The notes beneath the pieces are model-generated. The model searched no databases and was not told where the DNA came from. It saw only the letters and a program-made list of their open reading frames with translations. DNA of 11,359 bases from Schleiferiaceae bacterium (GTDB taxonomy: Bacteria; Bacteroidota; Bacteroidia; Flavobacteriales; Schleiferiaceae). Positions 1-5,806 of this stretch are shown here, piece after piece (position 1 is the first letter of the stretch; each line of letters begins with the position of its first letter). The translations under genes and the position numbers were made by a program. Where the stretch lies: positions 13,640 through 24,998 of the forward strand of contig JALQUY010000008.1 of NCBI GenBank assembly GCA_023260615.1, read 5' to 3'.

Positions 1-1017
1 GGCCTCTTTGACGGCAGCCTCCGACTTGTAGGTGATATAGTCTTGATATGCAATGACTTCGGCCCGAATAAAGCCCTTCTCAAAGTCACTGTGAATTACG
101 CCTGCCGCTTGCGGAGCGCTAAAACCTTGGCCAATCGTCCACGCACGCACTTCCTTCACCCCAGCTGTAAAGTAGGTCTGAAGCTTCAGCAAGCTATACG
201 CCTCACGGATAACGCGGTTCACCCCGGGCTCTTCCAAACCGAGATCGTCGAGGAACATCTGGCGCTCTTCGTAGGTCTCCAGCTCGATGATATCCGATTC
301 GGTGGCTACGGCCAAATGCAACACCCCTGCGCCTTCCTTCGCCGCCATTTCGGCCACCTGGCGCACGTAGTCGTTGCCGTCCTTGGCCGCCGTCTCATCC
401 ACGTTGCACACGTAGAGCACGGGCTTATCCGTAAGCAGCTGATAGTCCGCAATCCATTCCGCCTCTTCTTCGCTGCGCTCAAATCCACGCACCGAAAGGC
501 CTTGCTCCAAATGCTTTTTCAAGCGGTCTGCCATTTCCACCTCCCGAACCGCCTCTTTAGCGCCCGTTTTGGCGGCTTTGCGCACTTTATCGACGCGCTT
601 TTCCAAGGACTCGAGGTCCTTGAGTTGCAATTCAAAGTCGATGGTCTCCTTGTCGCGCAGCGGGTTGATGCTGCCGTCGACGTGCACGATGTTGGGGTTG
701 TCAAAGCAGCGTAGCACATGCAGGATAGCGTGGCATTCGCGGATGTTGCCCAGGAACATATTGCCCAAACCTTCGCCCTTGCTCGCGCCCTTCACCAAAC
801 CGGCAATGTCTACAATTTCCACGGTGGCAGGAACCACGCGTTCGGGGTTGACAATCTCCTCCAAGGCCTCCAAGCGAGGATCGGGAACGTTTACCGTACC
901 GATGTTGGGTTCAATCGTACAGAAGGGGAAGTTGGCTGCTTGGGCCTTTGCGTTGCTCAAACAGTTAAAAAGGGTGGATTTGCCTACGTTGGGTAGACCG
1001 ACAATGCCGCACTTCAT
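1..1017 (-). CDS. ychF: YchF/OLA1-type redox- and ribosome-associated NTPase (C-terminus beyond the window)
   Basis: Starts at the ATG at 1017-1015 and stays open to base 1, giving 339 codons; the family is usually about 363 residues, so only the last ~25 residues of the TGS domain are missing. Visible motifs: P-loop GLPNVGKS (residues 7-14), the G3 region VDIAGLVKGASKGEG (from residue 69), and a G4 motif NVDE (205-208) instead of NKxD. That G4 change is the hallmark of the YchF subfamily and explains its known preference for ATP over GTP. A coiled-coil-like charged stretch follows the G domain, and the end (SDFEKGFIRAEV, YITYKSEAAVKEA) is the start of the TGS domain. The family is cytoplasmic, binds ribosomes and negatively affects oxidative-stress defence in Escherichia coli. 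It is transcribed divergently from the transketolase genes, with a -7 element at 1042-1035. Confidence 0.97.
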   Translation of the reverse strand, partial: MKCGIVGLPNVGKSTLFNCLSNAKAQAANFPFCTIEPNIGTVNVPDPRLEALEEIVNPERVVPATVEIVDIAGLVKGASKGEGLGNMFLGNIRECHAILHVLRCFDNPNIVHVDGSINPLRDKETIDFELQLKDLESLEKRVDKVRKAAKTGAKEAVREVEMADRLKKHLEQGLSVRGFERSEEEAEWIADYQLLTDKPVLYVCNVDETAAKDGNDYVRQVAEMAAKEGAGVLHLAVATESDIIELETYEERQMFLDDLGLEEPGVNRVIREAYSLLKLQTYFTAGVKEVRAWTIGQGFSAPQAAGVIHSDFEKGFIRAEVIAYQDYITYKSEAAVKEA

Positions 1018-1034
1018 TTTTCAGGAATTTGGGG

Positions 1035-1042
1035 CAAAGGTA
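1035..1042 (-). promoter_or_regulatory. Putative -7 element of the ychF promoter
   Basis: On the minus strand the bases read TACCTTTG, an exact match to the Bacteroidota -7 consensus TAnnTTTG. It ends 17 bases before the ychF ATG, so transcription would begin around 1028-1031 and leave a leader of about a dozen bases. No TTG was found at the usual 19-21 base spacing upstream, so only half of the promoter is supported by sequence. Confidence 0.55.
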
Positions 1043-1057
1043 CTCCCGGAAAGACCT

Positions 1058-1065
1058 TACTTTTG
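1058..1065 (+). promoter_or_regulatory. Putative -7 element of the transketolase operon promoter
   Basis: TACTTTTG matches the Bacteroidota -7 consensus TAnnTTTG exactly. A TTTG at 1028-1031 could be the -33 element, but the 26-base spacing is longer than the usual 19-21. Transcription would begin near 1070-1073, about 11-14 bases before the ATG at 1084. The TTG at 1063-1065, which could be read as an alternative start codon in frame with transketolase, lies inside this element and so upstream of the likely transcript start. Confidence 0.6.
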
Positions 1066-1083
1066 TCCTATCGACAATCCCAA

Positions 1084-1944
1084 ATGCCCTCACCCATGAC
1101 CCCCCAGCTCCACGACCTTCCTTCTCAAGTACGCCGCGACATCCTACGCATGGTTCACGCGGTTCAATCAGGTCACCCTGGAGGCTCCATGGGCTGTACC
1201 GAATTCTTTGTCGCCCTCTACTTTGACATTCTCCGCCACACTCCCGCCCCCTTCAACATGGACGGCCAAGGCGAAGACCTCTTCTTCCTGTCCAATGGCC
1301 ACATCAGTCCCGTGTTTTATTCGGTTTTGGCGCGCAGTGGCTACTTCTCGGTGGAGGAACTGAATACATTCCGAAAGCTCGACTCTCGCCTCCAAGGCCA
1401 CCCCACGACGCACGAAGGACTACCCGGTGTGCGCATTGCCTCGGGCTCCTTGGGCCAAGGCCTGAGCGTGGCTGTTGGCGCCGCCCAAGCCAAGAAATTG
1501 GCCGGTGACGACCGCCTCGTCTTCACCTTGCACGGCGACGGCGAATTGCAAGAAGGCCAAATTTGGGAAGCTGCCCTGTACGCAGGCGCCAAAAACGTCG
1601 ACAACCTCATCAGCACCATCGACGCCAACGGCCAGCAGATTGACGGCTCCACCGACGAGGTGATGCCTATGGGCGATATCGGAAGCAAATTCGCGGCCTT
1701 TGGCTGGGAGGTTATGCACATCCAACAGGGCAACGATCTGGATGCCGTTCGCAACGGTCTTCGCGATGCCATTGCCAAGACGGGCAAAGGCAAGCCGGTT
1801 TGCGTCGTCATGCACACCTCCATGGGCCATGGCGTGGACTTTATGGCGGGCACCCACAAGTGGCACGGCATTGCACCGAGCGATGAACAGTTGGAAGCCG
1901 CCCTCGCTCAGTTGCCCGAAACCCTCGGAGACTACCCCGCCTAA
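1084..1944 (+). CDS. Transketolase, N-terminal (ThDP diphosphate-binding) subunit
   Basis: A 286-residue protein equal to the first domain of transketolase (EC 2.2.1.1), which moves two-carbon units between sugar phosphates in the cytoplasmic pentose phosphate pathway. Visible motifs: GHPGGSMG near the N-terminus, the FLSNGHISP segment, GHPTTHEGLPGV, GSLGQGLSVAVGAA, and the ThDP/Mg motif beginning GDGE (G151-D152-G153) and ending in DAN (N182). The protein stops after LGDYPA, the normal end of a split N subunit, so this is a natural subunit and not a truncated gene. ATG 1084 was chosen; ATG 1096 (MTPQLHDL) is equally possible, and an in-frame TTG at 1063 is rejected because it sits in the -7 element. 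The partner C subunit is at 3348-4298. The stop TAA shares one base with the ATG of the next gene. Confidence 0.95.
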   Translation: MPSPMTPQLHDLPSQVRRDILRMVHAVQSGHPGGSMGCTEFFVALYFDILRHTPAPFNMDGQGEDLFFLSNGHISPVFYSVLARSGYFSVEELNTFRKLDSRLQGHPTTHEGLPGVRIASGSLGQGLSVAVGAAQAKKLAGDDRLVFTLHGDGELQEGQIWEAALYAGAKNVDNLISTIDANGQQIDGSTDEVMPMGDIGSKFAAFGWEVMHIQQGNDLDAVRNGLRDAIAKTGKGKPVCVVMHTSMGHGVDFMAGTHKWHGIAPSDEQLEAALAQLPETLGDYPA

Positions 1945-3338
1945 TGCGCATTTGGAAACTTGCCCTCTGGGCCCTGCTCTTCCCAATCGGGGCAGCAGCA
2001 CAAGTGGACGTCAACGCGTCTGAAGTTTCCACGACCCGTATACTTTTTGTCTTAGACGCCTCCAACTCCATGTATGGACGATGGGAAGGCGGTACCAAGA
2101 TGGAAGTGGCCCAACGCCTCATGGGCGCCATGCTGGACAGTTTGGCCCAAGTGCCCAACCCCCAATTCCAATTGGCCCTTCGCGTCTACGGCCACCAAAA
2201 GCCGGTCCCCCCACAAGACTGCAACGACACCAAATTGGAGGTCGGGTTTTCCTACTCCAATTTGGGCCGTATCAAACAAGTTCTACGAGGACTTCGCCCC
2301 ATGGGCACAACCCCAATCGCACGTTCTATTCTTCGGGCCGATAACGACTTCCCCAAGGACTGTCCCACCGGTCACTGCCGGGACATCATCCTGTTAATTA
2401 CCGACGGTGTGGAAGCCTGCGACGAGGACCCCTGCGAAGCTTCTGCCATACTTCAAAAGAAGGGACGCGTGCTAAAGCCGTTTGTCATAGGTGTAGGTTT
2501 GGACAAAGACCTCATCAAAACCTTTGACTGCGTGGGTACCTACTACGATGCGAGCGACGAGCAAACCTTCAAGAAGGCTTTGGGCGTAATTGTCACCCAA
2601 GCCTTGGACAACACCACAGGCCAAATCAACTTGGTCGACCACCGCAACCAAAATTCGGGCACGAATCTGCCCATCGTTTTGCGCAATGCCACGAGCCACC
2701 TGGTGGACCGCAGCATTATCCACACCCTGAATTACAACAACCAGCCGGACACCCTCTTGGTGGATCCCATCGTCACGTATGAAGGCACGGTCTACAGTAT
2801 TCCGCCACGCCCCATCAACCCCACCGCCATGCATGCGGGAACGCACAACCACATGGCTGCTGACGTCGTTCAAGGCGGCCTCAAGTTGACCATGCCCGGC
2901 CTCAAACTGTCGCAAACTCCACCCGTAGCCGTGGTTCGTGATGCCGACCACCCCGAAGACATTCTCCACGTTCAGAACTTCAACACCACGGTGACCTACA
3001 TCGTGGACACCTACGATCTGGACATTCTGACGTTGCCTCGAATCCGCCAGCGCATCACGTTGAAGCCGGGCACGACGCAGGAAATCACCATTCCTCCTGC
3101 AGGCGAGGTGACGGTACAGCTCAAGTCTGCCGGCTACGGCGCCATCTTCGCCATCGACGGAAATGATTGGATATGGGTTACCAACCTGGACGAGTTCCAA
3201 ACCCGCCAGCAGTTTTCCCTCCAGCCTGGCACGTACAAAGTGATATACCGCCCACGTTCGGCGCAGCAAACGACCTATTCAAAAACCAACACCTTCACCG
3301 TGGCACCCGGGTCTTCCACCTTGGTGCGCATTCCCTAA
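1944..3338 (+). CDS. Secreted von Willebrand factor A domain protein of unknown function
   Basis: A 464-residue protein. Residues 1-19 form a signal peptide (hydrophobic core, GAAA before Q20) without a lipobox cysteine, so the product should be periplasmic or outer-surface. Residues ~32-222 are a VWA domain with a complete MIDAS: D38-x-S40-x-S42, the TT pair at 122-123 in GTTPIARSIL, and D154 in ITDG. The segment GVEACDEDPC (155-164) resembles a motif of bacterial VWA proteins of the calcium-activated chloride channel-like group. All six cysteines (93, 140, 145, 159, 164, 196) lie in the VWA domain, which would suit disulfides in an exported protein. Residues ~241-464 are beta-rich and seem to contain about three related modules. 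No membrane anchor is seen. It overlaps the upstream transketolase stop by one base (TAATG) and ends 9 bases before the C subunit, so it is almost certainly co-transcribed with both. Partner and role are unknown. Confidence 0.9.
   Translation: MRIWKLALWALLFPIGAAAQVDVNASEVSTTRILFVLDASNSMYGRWEGGTKMEVAQRLMGAMLDSLAQVPNPQFQLALRVYGHQKPVPPQDCNDTKLEVGFSYSNLGRIKQVLRGLRPMGTTPIARSILRADNDFPKDCPTGHCRDIILLITDGVEACDEDPCEASAILQKKGRVLKPFVIGVGLDKDLIKTFDCVGTYYDASDEQTFKKALGVIVTQALDNTTGQINLVDHRNQNSGTNLPIVLRNATSHLVDRSIIHTLNYNNQPDTLLVDPIVTYEGTVYSIPPRPINPTAMHAGTHNHMAADVVQGGLKLTMPGLKLSQTPPVAVVRDADHPEDILHVQNFNTTVTYIVDTYDLDILTLPRIRQRITLKPGTTQEITIPPAGEVTVQLKSAGYGAIFAIDGNDWIWVTNLDEFQTRQQFSLQPGTYKVIYRPRSAQQTTYSKTNTFTVAPGSSTLVRIP
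2664..3335 (+). repeat. Apparent tandem beta-modules encoded in the VWA protein C-terminal half
   Basis: By eye, three segments of about 70 residues appear related: residues ~241-319, ~327-397 and ~398-464. The clearest match is between the last two. ITLKPGTTQEITIP (371-384) parallels FTVAPGSSTLVRIP (451-464), and LHVQNFNTT (341-349) parallels IWVTNLDEF (410-418). The first segment has a weaker counterpart, TAMHAGTHNHMAADV followed by GGLKLTMPG, which lines up with GEVTVQLKSAG at 387-397. The similarity is at protein level only; no DNA repeat is obvious. The fold is inferred to be an Ig-like or similar beta-sandwich. Confidence 0.45.
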
Positions 3339-3347
3339 ATTTCACCC

Positions 3348-4298
3348 ATGCACTCGTACACAGACTCAGGAAGTAAAGACACGCGCTCCGGCTTTGGCGC
3401 TGGTCTATTAGAACTCGGACGTAGCAACCCCAACGTGGTCGCCCTTTGCGCGGACCTCACGGGCTCGCTCAAAATGGACGCTTTTGCCGCCGAATTCCCC
3501 GAACGCTTCTTCCAAACCGGCATCGCTGAAGCCCACATGATTGGTATGGCTGCTGGCCTGACCATTGGTGGCAAGATTCCCTTTACCGGCACGTTTGCCA
3601 ACTTCTCCACGGGCCGCGTGTACGACCAAATCCGCCAGAGCGTGGCCTACTCGGGCAAGAACGTAAAAATTTGCGCCTCCCACGCCGGCTTAACCTTGGG
3701 TGAGGACGGTGCAACCCACCAAATTTTGGAAGACATCGGCTTGATGAAAATGCTCCCGGGCATGACGGTCATCTCTCCTTGTGACTTTAACCAAACCAAA
3801 GCCGCCACCATCGCTATTGCCGAGCACGACGGCCCCGTCTACCTGCGCTTTGGCCGCCCCAAGGTGCCCAACTTCACGCCAGCGGATCGTCCTTTCGTCA
3901 TTGGCAAAGCGGACGTTCTCACGGAAGGTTCCGATGTTACCATCTGCGCCAATGGCCACCTCGTTTGGGAGGCGTTGGAAGCTGCAAACGCCCTTGAAGC
4001 CAAAGGCATAAAGGCTGAAGTCATCAACTTCGCCACCATCAAGCCCTTGGACGTAGACACCTTATTGGCTTCCGTAGGTAAGACAGGCCGTGTTGTCACC
4101 GCTGAAGAGCACCAGCGCCACGGCGGTTTGGGCGACTCCATCGCTCAGGCCCTAGCCATGCACCGCCCTACCCCCATGGAAATGGTGGCGGTGAATGACT
4201 CCTTTGGGGAGAGTGGCACACCCGCCCAGCTCCTGACCAAGTACGGCTTGGATGCTGCCAACATCGTGGCAGCCGCGGAGCGTGTACTTCAGCGTTAA
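3348..4298 (+). CDS. Transketolase, C-terminal (pyrimidine-binding plus third domain) subunit
   Basis: A 316-residue protein corresponding to the second and third domains of transketolase. The pyrimidine-binding domain is clear: FFQTGIAEAHMIGMAAGL holds the conserved glutamate E61 that activates the ThDP aminopyrimidine ring, followed by PFTGTFANF, YDQIRQSVAYSG and HAGLTLGEDGATHQ. From about residue 190 the transketolase C-terminal domain follows (DVTICANGHLVWEALEAA, INFATIKPLD, TAEEHQRHGGLG, NDSFGESGTP). The same arrangement is seen in the related 1-deoxyxylulose-5-phosphate synthase, but the short two-gene layout and N-subunit motifs fit split transketolase better. It must pair with the N subunit at 1084-1944 to bind ThDP at a shared interface. 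It starts 9 bases after the VWA gene and no Shine-Dalgarno sequence is obvious. It is full length for the family. Confidence 0.95.
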   Translation: MHSYTDSGSKDTRSGFGAGLLELGRSNPNVVALCADLTGSLKMDAFAAEFPERFFQTGIAEAHMIGMAAGLTIGGKIPFTGTFANFSTGRVYDQIRQSVAYSGKNVKICASHAGLTLGEDGATHQILEDIGLMKMLPGMTVISPCDFNQTKAATIAIAEHDGPVYLRFGRPKVPNFTPADRPFVIGKADVLTEGSDVTICANGHLVWEALEAANALEAKGIKAEVINFATIKPLDVDTLLASVGKTGRVVTAEEHQRHGGLGDSIAQALAMHRPTPMEMVAVNDSFGESGTPAQLLTKYGLDAANIVAAAERVLQR

Positions 4299-4328
4299 AC
4301 CTCTAGTCGCTTTTAGCGTCCAAGCAGC

Positions 4329-4886
4329 ATGCCGCTGAAGGACGAAGCCTCTATCCACACAGCCTGGTCGTCGGGAAACTACGACCAGGCTTTTTCATGC
4401 TTGATTCAAGCCTACGCTTCGGACTTCTACCGAACTGCTGTGCGCATCGTCCTCGACCACGAAGCAGCCCAGGACGTCCTCCAGGAGGCCTCCATCAAAC
4501 TCTGGAAAGCCCTCCCCCAGTTCAAAGGGCAAAGCCGCTTTAGCACCTGGGCCACCCGTGTGGTCATCAACGAATCCCTAAGCCACCTGCGCCGCCAAAA
4601 AACGCATCTAGGCTTGGATGCCGTCACGTTAGCGGCCCCTTCTTCGCCCTACTTCGAAAGCGACGCCCTACTCGAAGCCTTGCACGATGCCGTCAACCGC
4701 CTGCCCGAAAAGCAGCGCCTCACTTTCCAGCTCCGCTACTTCGACGAAAAACCCTTCGCCGAAATCGCCGACCTACTTGGCACCTCCGTCGGTGGCCTTA
4801 AAGCCAACTACCACCACGCAGCCGAAAAGGTGAAAAAACACATTCTCGCATTAAACCCCACGTATTCAGACGCATCCAATGATTAA
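4329..4886 (+). CDS. ECF-type RNA polymerase sigma factor
   Basis: A 185-residue two-domain sigma factor of the extracytoplasmic function group. Region 2 spans ~28-90: the core-binding segment QDVLQEASIKLWKALPQF (48-65) and the -10 recognition part FSTWATRVVINESLSHLRR (71-89). Region 4 spans ~116-172: LPEKQRLTFQLRYFDEKPFAEIADLLG (125-151) with the helix-turn-helix continuing as TSVGGLKANYHHAAEKV. There is no region 1 or 3, as expected for ECF sigmas. It starts 30 bases after the transketolase C subunit; no TAnnTTTG element and only a 4-bp hairpin (4308-4318) lie in that gap, so it may be read from upstream. Its last eight bases overlap the next gene, whose small membrane product is the likely anti-sigma factor. 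The target promoters cannot be told from this window. Confidence 0.93.
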   Translation: MPLKDEASIHTAWSSGNYDQAFSCLIQAYASDFYRTAVRIVLDHEAAQDVLQEASIKLWKALPQFKGQSRFSTWATRVVINESLSHLRRQKTHLGLDAVTLAAPSSPYFESDALLEALHDAVNRLPEKQRLTFQLRYFDEKPFAEIADLLGTSVGGLKANYHHAAEKVKKHILALNPTYSDASND

Positions 4887-5196
4887 GATGAAGGACGGAA
4901 TTCACATCCCTGAAGACGGGCATCAAGCCCTGGTCCAGCAGATGCTCCGCGCTGCTGAACCCCGCCCCGCCCGGTCGCTCACGCGCCGCTTGTGGCCCTA
5001 TGGCGCGGTCGCTGCCGCAGCTTCGCTCGCCCTTATAGCCCTGCTTCGTCCGGTGGACCCCACGCCGGTGGTCACGGAGGATCTCGCTTGGGAAGCACTC
5101 GATCGCGGCGCATTAAACCTCACGGACGAAGACGTGTCGATCCTCTTAAACGACGATGAATTTGAAACCTTACTTGCTGATTTAACCCAAGACTGA
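4879..5196 (+). CDS. Small single-pass membrane protein, putative anti-sigma factor
   Basis: A 105-residue protein (ATG 4879; ATG 4888 in the same frame, starting MKDGIHIPEDG, would give 102). It has a cytoplasmic-type N-terminal segment of about 37 residues rich in Arg near the membrane (RPARSLTRRLW), one hydrophobic helix at ~40-56 (GAVAAAASLALIALL), and an acidic C-terminal segment (LTDEDVSILLNDDEFETLLADL) that should face the periplasm under the positive-inside rule. I recognise no named domain. The anti-sigma call rests on position: it overlaps the sigma gene by eight bases and the periplasmic sensor gene by one. Known precedents include CnrY, a small single-pass anti-sigma with a very short cytoplasmic domain. 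The zinc-binding anti-sigma motif (HxxxCxxC) is absent; the protein has no cysteine. Confidence 0.7.
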   Translation: MIKMKDGIHIPEDGHQALVQQMLRAAEPRPARSLTRRLWPYGAVAAAASLALIALLRPVDPTPVVTEDLAWEALDRGALNLTDEDVSILLNDDEFETLLADLTQD

Positions 5197-5741
5197 TGAA
5201 AACACGCATGACCCTGATGATGGGCCTGCTCCTTCTTGCCGCTACGGCCTGGGGCCAGCCCACCGACGAGCGCCGCGACCGCCTCGAAGCCGCGAAAGTC
5301 GCTTTTATCACCCGAGAAGTCGGTTTGACTTCCGAAGAAGCCAAAGTCTTTTGGCCCTTACAGAACGCCATGGAAGCCGAACTCCGCGCAGTCGACAAGG
5401 ACCCCCTTCGCGACCTTCACGAGGCCAAGCGCGACCCCAAATCCCTGAGCGATGCCGATGCCCTCAAACTGCTCAAAGAGCTGGAGATCATGGCCGAAAA
5501 GCGCGAGGCTATTCGCAAGAAGTACCAGAAGAAGTTTTTAGAGGTGCTTCCCGCGCACAAAGTGGTCGCATACATGGTAGCTGAACGCGAATTTCAACGC
5601 CGACTGCGAGAAAAATTGGAAGAACGCCGTCCCGGTGGCCGTCCAGGTTCTTCCGGTGGGCCCAGTGGACATTCTGGCGGTCGTCCGGGCGGTCGTCCTG
5701 GAGGACCAGGCGGCCCAGGTGGCCCTCCCCCTTTGTTCTAA
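5196..5741 (+). CDS. Secreted Spy/CpxP/CnrX-like helical protein, putative sensor of the sigma circuit
   Basis: A 181-residue protein. Residues 1-20 are a signal peptide (LMMGLLLLAATAWG). Residues ~22-144 are almost wholly charged alpha-helix: LTSEEAKVFWPLQ (44-56) resembles the first LTxxQ-type motif of Spy/CpxP proteins, and FLEVLPAHKVVAYMVAEREF (114-133) resembles the second helix of similar Bacteroidota proteins that follow ECF sigma and anti-sigma genes. Residues 145-181 form a low-complexity Arg/Pro/Gly tail. Related proteins act as periplasmic chaperones (Spy), inhibitors (CpxP) or metal sensors (CnrX). Histidines 75 and 121 and Met127 could bind metal, but the CnrX ligand set is not clearly reproduced. 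It begins in a TGATG overlap with the putative anti-sigma gene and is the last gene before a terminator, which supports a three-gene signalling unit. Sensor role is inferred from family and context. Confidence 0.8.
   Translation: MKTRMTLMMGLLLLAATAWGQPTDERRDRLEAAKVAFITREVGLTSEEAKVFWPLQNAMEAELRAVDKDPLRDLHEAKRDPKSLSDADALKLLKELEIMAEKREAIRKKYQKKFLEVLPAHKVVAYMVAEREFQRRLREKLEERRPGGRPGSSGGPSGHSGGRPGGRPGGPGGPGGPPPLF
5628..5738 (+). repeat. Low-complexity Gly/Pro/Arg coding repeat
   Basis: The last 37 codons of the sensor-like gene encode irregular repeats of GGRPG and GGPG, using GGT/GGC/GGA and CCG/CCT/CCA variants, so the DNA is an imperfect short tandem repeat made mostly of G and C. Such tracts vary in copy number between relatives. 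The tail is probably disordered. Confidence 0.8.
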
Positions 5742-5761
5742 ACGAAGACGTATAGATTCCT

Positions 5762-5795
5762 AGCCCCGTCGGTCCAGAACCCTCGGGGCTTTTTT
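5762..5795 (+). terminator. Rho-independent terminator after the sigma cassette
   Basis: A 7-bp perfect stem (AGCCCCG at 5762-5768 with CGGGGCT at 5784-5790) encloses a 15-base loop that can itself pair GGT (5771-5773) with ACC (5779-5781). Six T residues follow (5790-5795). It lies 20 bases after the stop codon of the Spy/CpxP-like gene. Confidence 0.85.
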
Positions 5796-5802
5796 ACCTT
5801 CG
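5795..5802 (+). promoter_or_regulatory. Possible -7 element for the aminotransferase gene
   Basis: TACCTTCG differs from the TAnnTTTG consensus by one base. It ends four bases before the ATG at 5807, so a transcript from it would be almost or fully leaderless. The first T belongs to the T-tract of the terminator, and the place where a -33 element should lie is inside the terminator hairpin, with no TTG visible there. The assignment is therefore tentative. Confidence 0.35.
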
Positions 5803-5806
5803 CAGC

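Noticed and set aside
1063..1083. TTG at 1063 as the start of the transketolase N subunit
   Set aside because: It lies inside the TACTTTTG promoter element and upstream of the likely transcript start; ATG 1084 gives a normal N-terminus.
1420..2001. 193-codon minus-strand frame opposite the transketolase N subunit
   Set aside because: Lies opposite a conserved enzyme gene, crosses its end into the next gene, and shows no motif.
2038..2050. TATACTTTTTG as a promoter inside the VWA gene
   Set aside because: The spacing does not fit TAnnTTTG, and it lies about 100 bases inside the coding sequence of a gene coupled to its upstream neighbour.
2472..3269. 265-codon open frame on the minus strand opposite the VWA gene
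   Set aside because: No recognisable domain; it is a by-product of GC-rich codon bias opposite a gene with a signal peptide, a MIDAS motif and operon context.
1084..4298. Transketolase broken by a frameshift or insertion
   Set aside because: Each half has its own start and stop at the domain boundary used by natural two-subunit transketolases, and the gene between is complete.
4308..4318. Hairpin CGCT-TTT-AGCG as a terminator after the transketolase C subunit
   Set aside because: Only 4 bp with a 3-base loop and no following T-tract; too weak.
5628..5738. Collagen-like triple helix in the Gly/Pro tail
   Set aside because: Glycine is not at every third position over any useful length, so the pattern is GGRPG-type low complexity and not Gly-X-Y.
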